Of a stretch of 13,563 nt of DNA, positions 1 to 7,481 are shown piece after piece (within the stretch, counting starts at the first letter, position 1; each line of letters starts with the position of its first letter). The translations under genes and the position numbers were made by a program. Below the pieces are notes generated by a model. It made no database searches. It saw only the letters and a program-made list of their open reading frames with translations, and was not told the DNA's origin. This DNA is from Pseudomonadales bacterium (GTDB lineage Bacteria > Pseudomonadota > Gammaproteobacteria > Steroidobacterales > Steroidobacteraceae): NCBI GenBank assembly GCA_020442965.1, contig JAGRJB010000244.1:1-13563 (forward strand), read 5' to 3'.

Positions 1-3000
1 TTTCTCTTTGGTACGGCAAGAACCCCGGGCTCGATCGTTCGATGGACGCCATCAAGCACGGTTCGCATGCGGGGACTTCGCCGCTCGGCGGCGTGCTCGC
101 TGTCGCGGGTGACGATCATCTGGCGAAATCCTCGGCATTCGGTCATCAGTCGGAGTACGGCTTTGTGGATTGTCTGATGCCGGTGCTCGCACCTTCTGAC
201 GTTGCAGACATTCTGTCCCTCGGGTTGTTTGGCTGGGCGTTGTCTCGGTACTGTGGATCGTGGGTGGGCGTCAAACTCGCCGGTTCGATCTGCGAGTCCT
301 CGGCTCTGATTACACTGCCCGATGAGAATCTGAGTTTTCCGACGCCGTGGGATTTCTCGCTCCCCGCGGACGGCGTGCATCTGCGCTGGCCCGAGGCTTT
401 CGATGCGATGGAAGCGCGCGCGAAGAGCGTCAAGTTGCCGGCGGCGCTCGCGTTTGCGCGTGCCGCTGGGATCGATCGCACACTATCAGGCGATGCGCGT
501 GGCGACTCCCGCGGGAAACTCGGCATCATCTCGTCCGGACGCGCGTTTGCGCAGTTGAGACTCGCGCTGCAGGAACTCGGTGTCAGCGAGAGAGACTTCC
601 CATCACTTGGGCTGCGCCTGTACAAACCTGCGATGGTTTGGCCTCTCGAACCAGAAGCGCTGCTTGAATTTCTGCGCGATCTGCCGACTGTGCTAGTGGT
701 TGAAGACAAACGACCACTAGTGGAAGACCAGGTTAAGGTTCTGTTGCACGATCGCCGACCGGGCGCCGGGACTCGAGTGATCGGTAAGCATGACGAGCGC
801 GGGCATCCGCTATTGCCCGACAGTGGCGAGGTGGATGCACTGAAAGTCGCGTTGATCATCGCGCAGCGGCTCGACCTGCCCGCGGCACGGGGTGCCGAGA
901 TCGCGGCGCGCGTTGCCCAGCATAGCGTCGCACCCGCACAAATTCGGTTGCCATTCTTTTGTTCCGGTTGTCCTCACAACACGTCGACGCGTGTTCCGGA
1001 AGGCGCAATCGCCGTGGGTGGTATCGGCTGTCACACGCTCGCGATGGGCATGGACCGTGGCATGCTCACGTTTTCGCACATGGGCGGCGAGGGGGCAACA
1101 TGGATCGGGATCGCGCCATTCTCGGGCCATGAACACGTGTTTCAGAATTTGGGCGACGGTACCTACCAGCATTCGGGCTATCTCGGAATTCGTGCAGCGG
1201 TAATCGCCGGCGTCAATATTACCTTCAAGATTCTCTATAACGACGCCGTGGCAATGACAGGCGGCCAGCCGGTCGAGGGACTACCAACCGTGCCGCGCAT
1301 GACGCGTCAATTGGCGGCGGAAGGAGTCGCACAGGTGGTTGTCGTCACAGACGAGCCGCACAAGTACCCGACCGGTGATGCCTTCGCCAGAGGCGTTACC
1401 GTGCATCATCGGGATGCGCTCGATCGGCTGCAGCGCGAACTGCAGAATGTTCCGGGCGTCACAGCCATTGTCTACGACCAGACCTGCGCAGCCGAAAAGC
1501 GGCGTCGACGCAAGGCCGGCGCATTTCCCGATCCCGCACGCCGTGTCGTGATCAATGAACTGGTCTGCGAGGGCTGTGGGGATTGCGGCGTTCAGTCGAA
1601 TTGTTTGTCGATCGTGCCTATCGAGACGGAGTTCGGCCGCAAGCGACAGATCGATCAACAGTCGTGCAACAAAGACTTCTCGTGTCTGAAAGGCTTTTGC
1701 CCCAGTTTCGTGACGATCGAAGGTGGTCGGCTAAAAACGAAGCAAACTCTTGCGGGCTGCGGCATGCTGCCACCCGCCGAGCAGACAACTCCCGTGGGAG
1801 CAGTATCGCGCATCCTGTTGGCCGGCATTGGCGGTACAGGCGTCGTCACGGTTGGCGCGCTGCTCGGTATGGCTGCGCGAATCGAGGGGCTTGTCGCGAG
1901 TGTAAACGACGTGACTGGCATGGCGCAGAAGGGTGGGCCTGTGCTGGGCCACGTGCAGATTGCGCGCGATGCAAGCTCGCTAGCCGGCGAGCGCATTCCG
2001 CTCGGCGGAGCAGACTTGTTGCTTGCGATCGATCTGGTCGTTGCGACCATGCCAGATGCGATGTCGCGACTTGGGCCGCACACTCATGCGATCGCGAATC
2101 TGGATGCAACTCAGACGGGCGCGTTCACACGCAATATCGATGCGTTGGTAGATAGTGACGCGCTGATCGAACGCTTGCGCGACCGTGTCGAAACGGTAGA
2201 GTCGCTGCTGGCCCTACAAGCCGCGAGAGCCGCCGTCGGTGATCCCATTGCTGCGGGTCTCTTGATGACCGGGTATGCGATTCAAGGCGGCCGAATACCC
2301 ATCGGCCCCGAGTCGATGGAAGAGGCGATCCGCATGAATGGTGTGGCCGTCGATCGCAATATCGCGGCGCTGCGCTGGGGGCGACGACTCGCTGCCGATC
2401 CGGCTGCGCAGCAGGAGTTGGGTATGACAGCGCCAACTCAATTCACGATGGTGCAACAGATCGAGAGGCGCGCCGCCTTCCTGCGCGACTATCAGGACGA
2501 TCGGTACGCGGCCCGGTACCGAAGTCTGATCGATAATGTGCGCGCTGCGGAATCCAAGATCATGCCAGATAGCGACGCTCTGACGAGTGCCGTCGCTTGG
2601 ACGGCGTTTCGCCTAATGACATACAAGGATGAGTACGAGGTTGCCCGCCTGCATTCGCAGCCGATGTTTCGGACGGGCATTGCCGCACAGTTCGAGGGCG
2701 ACTACCAACTTCGCTTTCATTTTTCACCGCCGCTGCTCGCGCGCCGCGACCGTAACACCGGACGGCCGCGCAAGATTGCCTTCGGGCAGTGGGTGCTTCC
2801 GGTCTTGCGAACGCTCGCGTCATTGCGATTTCTGCGCGGCACGCACTTTGATCCGTTCGGCTGGACCGCAGAGCGCAAGTTGGAGCGACAATTGATTGTC
2901 GACTACGAAGTGCTGGTCTCGCAGCTTTGCGCCGACCTCAGCGACACCACACACGCGTTGGCGGTACGACTCGCCGAGCTACCTGCCGAGATCAGGGGCT

Positions 3001-3167
3001 ATGGCCCTGTGAAACAGGCCAGCTTGAAGCAGTTCCACACAGCTCGAGGACAGCTGTTAGCTGAGCTAGATAGGCACAGTGCCCCCAATGGGCCTACTGC
3101 TCCCATTCCCTCAGAATCTTCGCAGACGGCAGAATCCACGAAAACTGCCCGTACCACGCGCCAGTGA
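1..3167 (+). CDS. Indolepyruvate ferredoxin oxidoreductase, fused alpha/gamma type, 5'-truncated by window edge
   Basis: The reading frame is already open at base 3, so the first in-frame ATG (42) is internal and the true start lies upstream. Family members are roughly 1150-1200 residues; about 1050 are visible. The enzyme oxidatively decarboxylates aryl-2-oxo acids such as indolepyruvate to acyl-CoA, using TPP and Fe-S clusters and reducing ferredoxin in the cytoplasm. Seen in order: the end of a pyrimidine-binding region (WYGKNPGLDRS, HQSEYGF); a central region with CSGCPHNTSTRVPEG near 960-1005; a TPP-binding GDG near 1152-1160; a ferredoxin-like segment at about 1550-1720 with CEGCGDC followed by CNKDFSCLKGFC, enough cysteines for [4Fe-4S] binding; a gamma-type domain starting at GIGGTGVVTVG (about 1825); and a C-terminal region of the type found in proteobacterial fused forms. 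It converges on the minus-strand ADC-like gene and overlaps it by 74 bases. The family call is very secure. The physiological substrate (indole-, phenyl- or branched 2-oxo acid) is not determined. Confidence 0.95.
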   Translation, partial: SLWYGKNPGLDRSMDAIKHGSHAGTSPLGGVLAVAGDDHLAKSSAFGHQSEYGFVDCLMPVLAPSDVADILSLGLFGWALSRYCGSWVGVKLAGSICESSALITLPDENLSFPTPWDFSLPADGVHLRWPEAFDAMEARAKSVKLPAALAFARAAGIDRTLSGDARGDSRGKLGIISSGRAFAQLRLALQELGVSERDFPSLGLRLYKPAMVWPLEPEALLEFLRDLPTVLVVEDKRPLVEDQVKVLLHDRRPGAGTRVIGKHDERGHPLLPDSGEVDALKVALIIAQRLDLPAARGAEIAARVAQHSVAPAQIRLPFFCSGCPHNTSTRVPEGAIAVGGIGCHTLAMGMDRGMLTFSHMGGEGATWIGIAPFSGHEHVFQNLGDGTYQHSGYLGIRAAVIAGVNITFKILYNDAVAMTGGQPVEGLPTVPRMTRQLAAEGVAQVVVVTDEPHKYPTGDAFARGVTVHHRDALDRLQRELQNVPGVTAIVYDQTCAAEKRRRRKAGAFPDPARRVVINELVCEGCGDCGVQSNCLSIVPIETEFGRKRQIDQQSCNKDFSCLKGFCPSFVTIEGGRLKTKQTLAGCGMLPPAEQTTPVGAVSRILLAGIGGTGVVTVGALLGMAARIEGLVASVNDVTGMAQKGGPVLGHVQIARDASSLAGERIPLGGADLLLAIDLVVATMPDAMSRLGPHTHAIANLDATQTGAFTRNIDALVDSDALIERLRDRVETVESLLALQAARAAVGDPIAAGLLMTGYAIQGGRIPIGPESMEEAIRMNGVAVDRNIAALRWGRRLAADPAAQQELGMTAPTQFTMVQQIERRAAFLRDYQDDRYAARYRSLIDNVRAAESKIMPDSDALTSAVAWTAFRLMTYKDEYEVARLHSQPMFRTGIAAQFEGDYQLRFHFSPPLLARRDRNTGRPRKIAFGQWVLPVLRTLASLRFLRGTHFDPFGWTAERKLERQLIVDYEVLVSQLCADLSDTTHALAVRLAELPAEIRGYGPVKQASLKQFHTARGQLLAELDRHSAPNGPTAPIPSESSQTAESTKTARTTRQ

Positions 3168-3816
3168 TCGTCGTCGGCTTGAGCGCGGTCAAGCCCGACG
3201 AGAGCGGATGGTGCATCTGGACATGACCGCGACCCTGCCAGCAAAACTCGATTTCGAACTCCTGCAGCGATATCCACAGGAGTTGTTTGATATCCGGCCA
3301 GTCGGGGTCCGGGCTCGGCAGATGGCGCACAAACGTGAATTCCGGACCAAATGGCAGTGCCGCTGGGTCACCTTCTTGGTCAATCACCATCGAAAGCTCC
3401 ATCATCAATGTGCCACTGCGATGCAGGGTGCCGGTGAGTTCGTTGCCGGACTTGTGGATCGTTCCTTCGTCGCACATCATCTTCGGCATACCGTAGAGTT
3501 CACGGCCTGCTAGAAGAGCGGTATCGGTGGACGTCCAAATGTAGGGCACGGTAACCGCCTGGCGCCCTTCGAACTCCACCGGCTGCACGATGGCGACTTC
3601 GTGATACGAGAGTGAGTGCGTCAGCTGACTGCAGCGACCAACAAATGCACTTAGTCGGTTGTGTTGAGCGGGCTGCAGCGGCTCAGGCGTGATACGGCGG
3701 ATTTCATCAGGATCCGCCTCAAATTCCACCAGTAGCAGTTCTGCGCTCAACATGGGATAGGGAGCGGGGCCGAAGGGCGGACTCCAGACAGGCATTAGTT
3801 TACCGCGAGTAGTCAT
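3094..3816 (-). CDS. Acetoacetate decarboxylase-superfamily protein with altered active site
   Basis: A 240-residue protein of the acetoacetate decarboxylase (ADC) fold. In the family a lysine forms a Schiff base with a keto substrate; relatives decarboxylate, or act as aldolase-dehydratases. The motif GRELYGMPKMM matches the active-site motif, with K112 as the Schiff-base lysine. Compared from memory with Clostridium acetobutylicum ADC, E76 corresponds to E73 here. The pKa-tuning K116 is M113 and the substrate-positioning R29 is A25. True acetoacetate decarboxylation is therefore doubtful. The start at 3816 is preferred over an ATG at 3843 because GGAGA lies 7 bases before it and because 3843 would fall inside the preceding gene. 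It is last in the leftward unit after the cysteine hydrolase (13-base gap). The fold assignment is strong; the reaction is unknown. Confidence 0.85.
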   Translation of the reverse strand: MTTRGKLMPVWSPPFGPAPYPMLSAELLLVEFEADPDEIRRITPEPLQPAQHNRLSAFVGRCSQLTHSLSYHEVAIVQPVEFEGRQAVTVPYIWTSTDTALLAGRELYGMPKMMCDEGTIHKSGNELTGTLHRSGTLMMELSMVIDQEGDPAALPFGPEFTFVRHLPSPDPDWPDIKQLLWISLQEFEIEFCWQGRGHVQMHHPLSSGLTALKPTTITGAWYGQFSWILPSAKILREWEQ

Positions 3817-3823
3817 GGCATTT

Positions 3824-3828
3824 TCTCC
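3824..3828 (-). promoter_or_regulatory. Ribosome binding site deciding the ADC-like start
   Basis: On the minus strand GGAGA lies 7 bases upstream of the ATG at 3816 and just after the stop codon of the preceding hydrolase. It favours the 3816 start over the in-frame ATG at 3843, which would overlap the hydrolase by 14 bases. Confidence 0.6.
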
Positions 3829-3829
3829 G

Positions 3830-4453
3830 CTATTGCCAAGCACGGTTGAGATCGGCGGTCGTGATCAAATGAGCGAACAACATCCCCATGGTCGCAAGGG
3901 CCGACGCTTGTTGCTCCTTGTTCCATTCAGCGACCGCGTCGCTGAGCACAAAAGTGCGAAAGTCACGCTGGGCAGCGTCGCGTACCGTGGTTTCCACACA
4001 GCATTGGGTAGTGACTCCACAGATGACTACCTCCTCCACACCAAGACCCTTGAGGTACGACTCGAGCGGGGTGCCATAAAATGAACTGGGACGATTCTTG
4101 TCGATCAGAAAATCACTGTCGGTAGCGCCCAGCTCATCGAGCAGCGCCTGATCCCAGCTTCCGGCTACTAACGCATTCGCATCCGCCAGCATCGGAAATT
4201 TCTCCTTGAGCATGAAGCCGCCATCGCGAAAGTCAGCACGGTAGGTATAGCGTGTGAACACGATCGGCACGCGCGCTCGTCGCGCAACATCGATCGCCGT
4301 CCGGCACGGCGCGATCGCTGGCGCGAGCTCAGCGACTGGAAACCCGGTGCTCGCACAAGACCCTTTCGGGTTGACGAACCCATTCTGCATGTCGACCACG
4401 ATGAGCGCGGACCGAGCGCTTGCGGGCAACGGTGTGGGTGCTGGTGTGTTCAT
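3830..4453 (-). CDS. Isochorismatase-like cysteine hydrolase
   Basis: A 207-residue single-domain member of the isochorismatase-like cysteine hydrolase family, which cleaves C-N bonds of amides, ureides or carbamoyl compounds, or the isochorismate ether bond. The catalytic triad is visible: D21 in ALIVVDMQNGF, K119 in IDKNRPSSF, and C152 in GVTTQCCVETT. The preceding cis-peptide region (GVTTQ) is also intact. The motif resembles N-carbamoylsarcosine amidohydrolase, RutB-type and biuret hydrolases more than isochorismatase, but I cannot assign a substrate. A GA-rich Shine-Dalgarno (GAGGGAA, complement of 4460-4466) precedes the ATG. The gene lies 45 bases after the IclR gene and 13 bases before the ADC-like gene, so one transcript is likely. 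A soluble cytoplasmic enzyme; no signal sequence. Confidence 0.9.
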   Translation of the reverse strand: MNTPAPTPLPASARSALIVVDMQNGFVNPKGSCASTGFPVAELAPAIAPCRTAIDVARRARVPIVFTRYTYRADFRDGGFMLKEKFPMLADANALVAGSWDQALLDELGATDSDFLIDKNRPSSFYGTPLESYLKGLGVEEVVICGVTTQCCVETTVRDAAQRDFRTFVLSDAVAEWNKEQQASALATMGMLFAHLITTADLNRAWQ

Positions 4454-4498
4454 ATCGGCTTCCCTCAGGGCGCGAAAAACATGCTCAATTTCAGCGTA

Positions 4499-5296
4499 TC
4501 AGTATAGGCGTCGATTGTGTGTCCAGCTCGCAATAGCGGCGGATTGGTTGGCGTGGGACGTCGACTCGCGTGTGGCGTGAGCCAAGCCAGTCTGAACGGC
4601 GCGAAAAATGGCTGATGCGTTGCGACGTATACGATGTCGCAGGCCACCCACACCGATCGCCATTGGAAATGATTTCGTTTGAGCAGGAAATGGCACGCCA
4701 ATCGCACCGGTATCTGGAAACAGCGAGTCATAGAACAGCGCGTAGCCACGGTGACGCACTTCCGTGGCCGTCCGCAGTACGGTTGCAAGTTCGAGTCGCT
4801 CGCCGCCTCTGTCCGCTCGTTGGTTCGCACGCTTAACAAGTTCCGCAACCTCGTCGTCCGCGAGCTGTGAGACGATCGCGGTGCCGACCGCAGTCGTAAA
4901 CAGCGGTGCGACGAATCCTTCGGTCAGGCGCAATGAGATCGGAAACGTCCCGGGGATCACGCGGATAAATCGACAATGAAGGTCATTCTGAACCGATAAC
5001 GTGACCGTCTCGCGTGTCGCGGCATGCACGCTTGCCAATACGCCCCTAGCATCCACACCGGCAAGTACGCTTGAGGGTATCCAATCGCCCAGTTGCGTGA
5101 CGCTGAGCGACGGGAAGTACCGCAGCGTTGCAGGATCGATAACAAAATAGCCCAACTTGACCAAGGACTTCATGAGCACGTTCGTACTCGATTTGGGATA
5201 GTGCAACGCGTTGCCAATCTGTGCTCCCGATAGTTCCTTGCGTTCGCGGCGGAACAACTCGAGTACCTCGAAGACGCGTTCGGCGGACTTGACCAT
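4499..5296 (-). CDS. IclR-family transcriptional regulator
   Basis: A 265-residue protein with the two-domain IclR layout. The N-terminal winged helix-turn-helix covers about residues 1-65 (SAERVFEVLELFRR, then LSGAQIGNALHYPKSSTNVLMKSL). The C-terminal ligand-binding domain covers about 80-235 and includes GFVAPLFTTAVGTAIVSQL, the family's usual effector-pocket loop, and GVGGLRHRI near the end. IclR regulators bind small aromatic or organic-acid effectors and usually control an adjacent catabolic operon as well as their own gene. Here it is divergent from the E1 operon and first in its own unit, so it plausibly regulates both directions. The Shine-Dalgarno is weak: a GGGAG about 15 bases before the ATG is rather far. 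The last 25 or so residues are hydrophilic and beyond the usual domain end. The ligand is unknown. Confidence 0.93.
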   Translation of the reverse strand: MVKSAERVFEVLELFRRERKELSGAQIGNALHYPKSSTNVLMKSLVKLGYFVIDPATLRYFPSLSVTQLGDWIPSSVLAGVDARGVLASVHAATRETVTLSVQNDLHCRFIRVIPGTFPISLRLTEGFVAPLFTTAVGTAIVSQLADDEVAELVKRANQRADRGGERLELATVLRTATEVRHRGYALFYDSLFPDTGAIGVPFPAQTKSFPMAIGVGGLRHRIRRNASAIFRAVQTGLAHATRESTSHANQSAAIASWTHNRRLY

Positions 5297-5321
5297 TGGT
5301 TGCGAGTGCGCTCCCGGGACG

Positions 5322-5337
5322 GTTCACGTGTGTGAAC
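5322..5337. promoter_or_regulatory. Candidate IclR operator palindrome
   Basis: GTTCACGTGTGTGAAC has perfect 6-base arms (GTTCAC/GTGAAC) around a 4-base spacer. It lies 26 bases upstream of the regulator's ATG, within the divergent intergenic region. IclR-family proteins bind inverted repeats near their own promoters, so this is a natural operator candidate. A minus-strand TATACT (complement of 5343-5348) is a good -10 match just upstream of the palindrome, so binding would lie over the start of the regulator transcript. Assignment to this regulator is inference. Confidence 0.45.
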
Positions 5338-5365
5338 GTCCTAGTATAGGCCAACGGCATGTGGA

Positions 5366-5395
5366 TTGACGTCACGATTGTTGCGGGCCTAGCAT
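5366..5395 (+). promoter_or_regulatory. Possible promoter of the E1 operon, overlapping a TGACGTCA palindrome
   Basis: TTGACG (5366-5371) and TAGCAT (5390-5395) are separated by 18 bases and point toward the E1 gene, about 47 bases before its ATG. The -35 is 5 of 6 against the sigma70 consensus and the -10 is 4 of 6. A perfect 8-base palindrome TGACGTCA (5367-5374) overlaps the -35 and could be a regulator site. In GC-rich DNA such matches arise by chance, so confidence is modest. Confidence 0.35.
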
Positions 5396-5441
5396 CGGAC
5401 GCGATCTCTCCGACGAACGACATCTCAACGAGGACGACACC

Positions 5442-7472
5442 ATGGCCTCTGCAGCGAAAGCAATCACCGCGCGTGATCGGTCGATTCGCTTTTATACGAC
5501 GATGGCACGTATCAGTGCTGCGGATAAAGCAATTCAGCGTGGTCTGGCGGCAGGAGAACTGCAGTTCCAGTATTATCCGGCCGGCGGCCAGGAGGCGATT
5601 CCAGCGGGCATCGAACCGCATCTGAGTCGCGATGACTACGCCGTCATCACATACCGCTGCATCCACGACATTGTGGCCAAAGGTACACCGCTGCGCGAAA
5701 TCATGGCGGAGATGTACGGCAAGGCGGCCGGTACGTCGAAGGGCAAAGGCGGGCCGATGCATCTGTCGGATCCGCGCTCGGGCTTGATGGTTACCACAGG
5801 GATTGTCGGCGCTGGATTACCCATCGCGAATGGTTTGGCGCTCGCCGCACAGCTACAAAAGAGCGGCCGCGTGACAATAGTCAATTTTGGCGATGGAGCG
5901 ACGAGCACTGGTGCGTTTCACGAAGCACTGACTTTGGCCTCGGTGTGGCAATTGCCCGTGGTGTTTGTGTGCCAAAACAACCAGTACGCTGAGTACACGT
6001 CGTTAGCTGAATATACCCGGTCTTCATCTCTAGCGGCCAAGGCCGCAGCGTACGAAATTCCGGGGGTTTGCGTCGACGGAACCGATCCACGCGCAGTCTA
6101 TGCGGCAGCAGGTGATGCGATCGAACGCGCCCGGTCCGGAAAAGGCCCAACATTTATTGAAGCGACCTGTCATCGCTTACAGGGTCATGCATTTGGTAGT
6201 GACGACTCACACATGGAGAAGACCGCGCTCGAAGCGGCCAAGAAGGCCGCGCCCGTTCCAGTTTTCCGCGCGCTTCTTTTAGCTGAGAAGATCGCAACCG
6301 AAGCGGAGCTCGCAGAGATAGATAGACGGGCTCGCGCGGAGGTGGACGAAGCTATTCGGTTTGCGCGCGACGCTTCAGCGCCAAGCGCCGATGAACTCTA
6401 CACGGACGTGTTCGCGTCGAGTACGGCAATTCCAGAACTCGACCAGCGAGCGCCTATGCGGGCCGCTGGAACGACGCCGTCCAAAGACGCGACGCGGAAA
6501 ATAACGTTCGGTGCGGCTGTGGGAGAGGCGCTGGACATCGCGTTGGGTCGCGATCAGCGAGTTGTACTGTTGGGCGAAGATATTGCAGACCCGGCCGGTG
6601 GCGTCGTGAAGACCACAGCCGGCTTGTCGAGCAAGTATGGACGCGACCGTGTTCGGCCCACACCGATTGCTGAGAGTGCGATCGTCGGTGCCGCGATCGG
6701 CGCTGCGCTGGCTGGCATGCGACCGGTCGCGGAGATCATGATCAATGACTTCTTTGCAGTCTGCATGGACCAGGTTGCAAACCATGCAGCCAAGCTAAGG
6801 TACATGTCGGGCGGCCGAACTAGCGTACCACTAACCATCCGGACATTGACCGCGGGCAATGTGGGTAGCTTTGGTGCACAGCACTCCCAATCGCTAGAGG
6901 CCTGGCTCGCGCATACGCCTGGCCTGAAGATCGTGTACCCATCGACACCTTATGAAGCGAAGGGGTTGTTACTGTCGTGCATCGACGATGACGACCCCTG
7001 TGTTTTCTTCGAATCGATGCGCACCTACTTCACACCGGGCCCTGTGCCAGAGGGGTACTACACGATTCCGCTGGGCGTCGCCGATATCAAGAGACCCGGC
7101 AAAGACGTCACGATCATTTCCTATGGCTGGCCATTGGCAGAAGCCTTGGCTGCAGCGGACACGCTGGCCGAGGAGGGCGTGGAGGCAGAAGTACTCGATC
7201 TGCGGACTATCGTTCCGCTTGATCGTGCCGCGGTCCTTGAATCGGTCGGCCGCACGGGGCGCGCGCTAATCGTGCATGCGGCGGTTGAGTTCGCTGGGTT
7301 CGGTGCGGAGCTGGCGTCGATTATCCATCAGAACTTGCACGGCCAGTTGCTGGCTCCCGTTCGGCGGGTGGGCGCGAAGTACACGCCCGTGCCATTCAGC
7401 CAGGCGCTTGAGAGTCTACATTTTCCCAATCAGCCCCGAATTCTCGACGCCGTACACACTCTGCTTAGTTAG
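5442..7472 (+). CDS. Fused alpha-beta E1 component of a 2-oxoacid dehydrogenase-type TPP enzyme
   Basis: A 676-residue single chain joining what are usually two subunits of E1 (pyruvate, branched-chain 2-oxoacid or acetoin dehydrogenase type). E1 uses TPP to decarboxylate a 2-oxo acid, or cleave an acyloin, and transfers the acyl group to a lipoyl lysine. The alpha half (about 1-320) has the TPP/Mg motif starting GDG at 150-152 and ending at QNN (178-180), plus KGKGGPMHL at 100-108. The beta half (about 352-676) has VVLLGEDIADPAGG, PIAES with the TPP-activating glutamate E411, and GAQHSQSLEAWLAH with H481. The linker is about 320-350. The usual YRxHG motif is YRCIHD here (71-76): the canonical histidine position is isoleucine, as in a less-studied E1 subgroup. 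A GAGGA lies 7 bases before the ATG. First gene of the rightward operon; the lipoyl-VOC gene follows 9 bases later. The substrate cannot be read from the sequence. Confidence 0.93.
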   Translation: MASAAKAITARDRSIRFYTTMARISAADKAIQRGLAAGELQFQYYPAGGQEAIPAGIEPHLSRDDYAVITYRCIHDIVAKGTPLREIMAEMYGKAAGTSKGKGGPMHLSDPRSGLMVTTGIVGAGLPIANGLALAAQLQKSGRVTIVNFGDGATSTGAFHEALTLASVWQLPVVFVCQNNQYAEYTSLAEYTRSSSLAAKAAAYEIPGVCVDGTDPRAVYAAAGDAIERARSGKGPTFIEATCHRLQGHAFGSDDSHMEKTALEAAKKAAPVPVFRALLLAEKIATEAELAEIDRRARAEVDEAIRFARDASAPSADELYTDVFASSTAIPELDQRAPMRAAGTTPSKDATRKITFGAAVGEALDIALGRDQRVVLLGEDIADPAGGVVKTTAGLSSKYGRDRVRPTPIAESAIVGAAIGAALAGMRPVAEIMINDFFAVCMDQVANHAAKLRYMSGGRTSVPLTIRTLTAGNVGSFGAQHSQSLEAWLAHTPGLKIVYPSTPYEAKGLLLSCIDDDDPCVFFESMRTYFTPGPVPEGYYTIPLGVADIKRPGKDVTIISYGWPLAEALAAADTLAEEGVEAEVLDLRTIVPLDRAAVLESVGRTGRALIVHAAVEFAGFGAELASIIHQNLHGQLLAPVRRVGAKYTPVPFSQALESLHFPNQPRILDAVHTLLS

Positions 7473-7481
7473 GTAGTACCA

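Noticed and set aside
146..859. Long minus-strand open frame opposite the ferredoxin oxidoreductase
   Set aside because: Ser/Arg/Pro-rich shadow of a clearly recognisable plus-strand gene in GC-rich DNA; no motif of its own.
4501..4508. AGTATAGG repeated from 5343-5350, possibly an internal promoter for the hydrolase
   Set aside because: It is only an 8-base match and has no -35 at the right distance; likely chance.
5046..5762. 238-codon minus-strand open frame spanning the divergent region
   Set aside because: It overlaps both the IclR and E1 genes out of frame and has a Cys/Arg/His-rich composition typical of a shadow.
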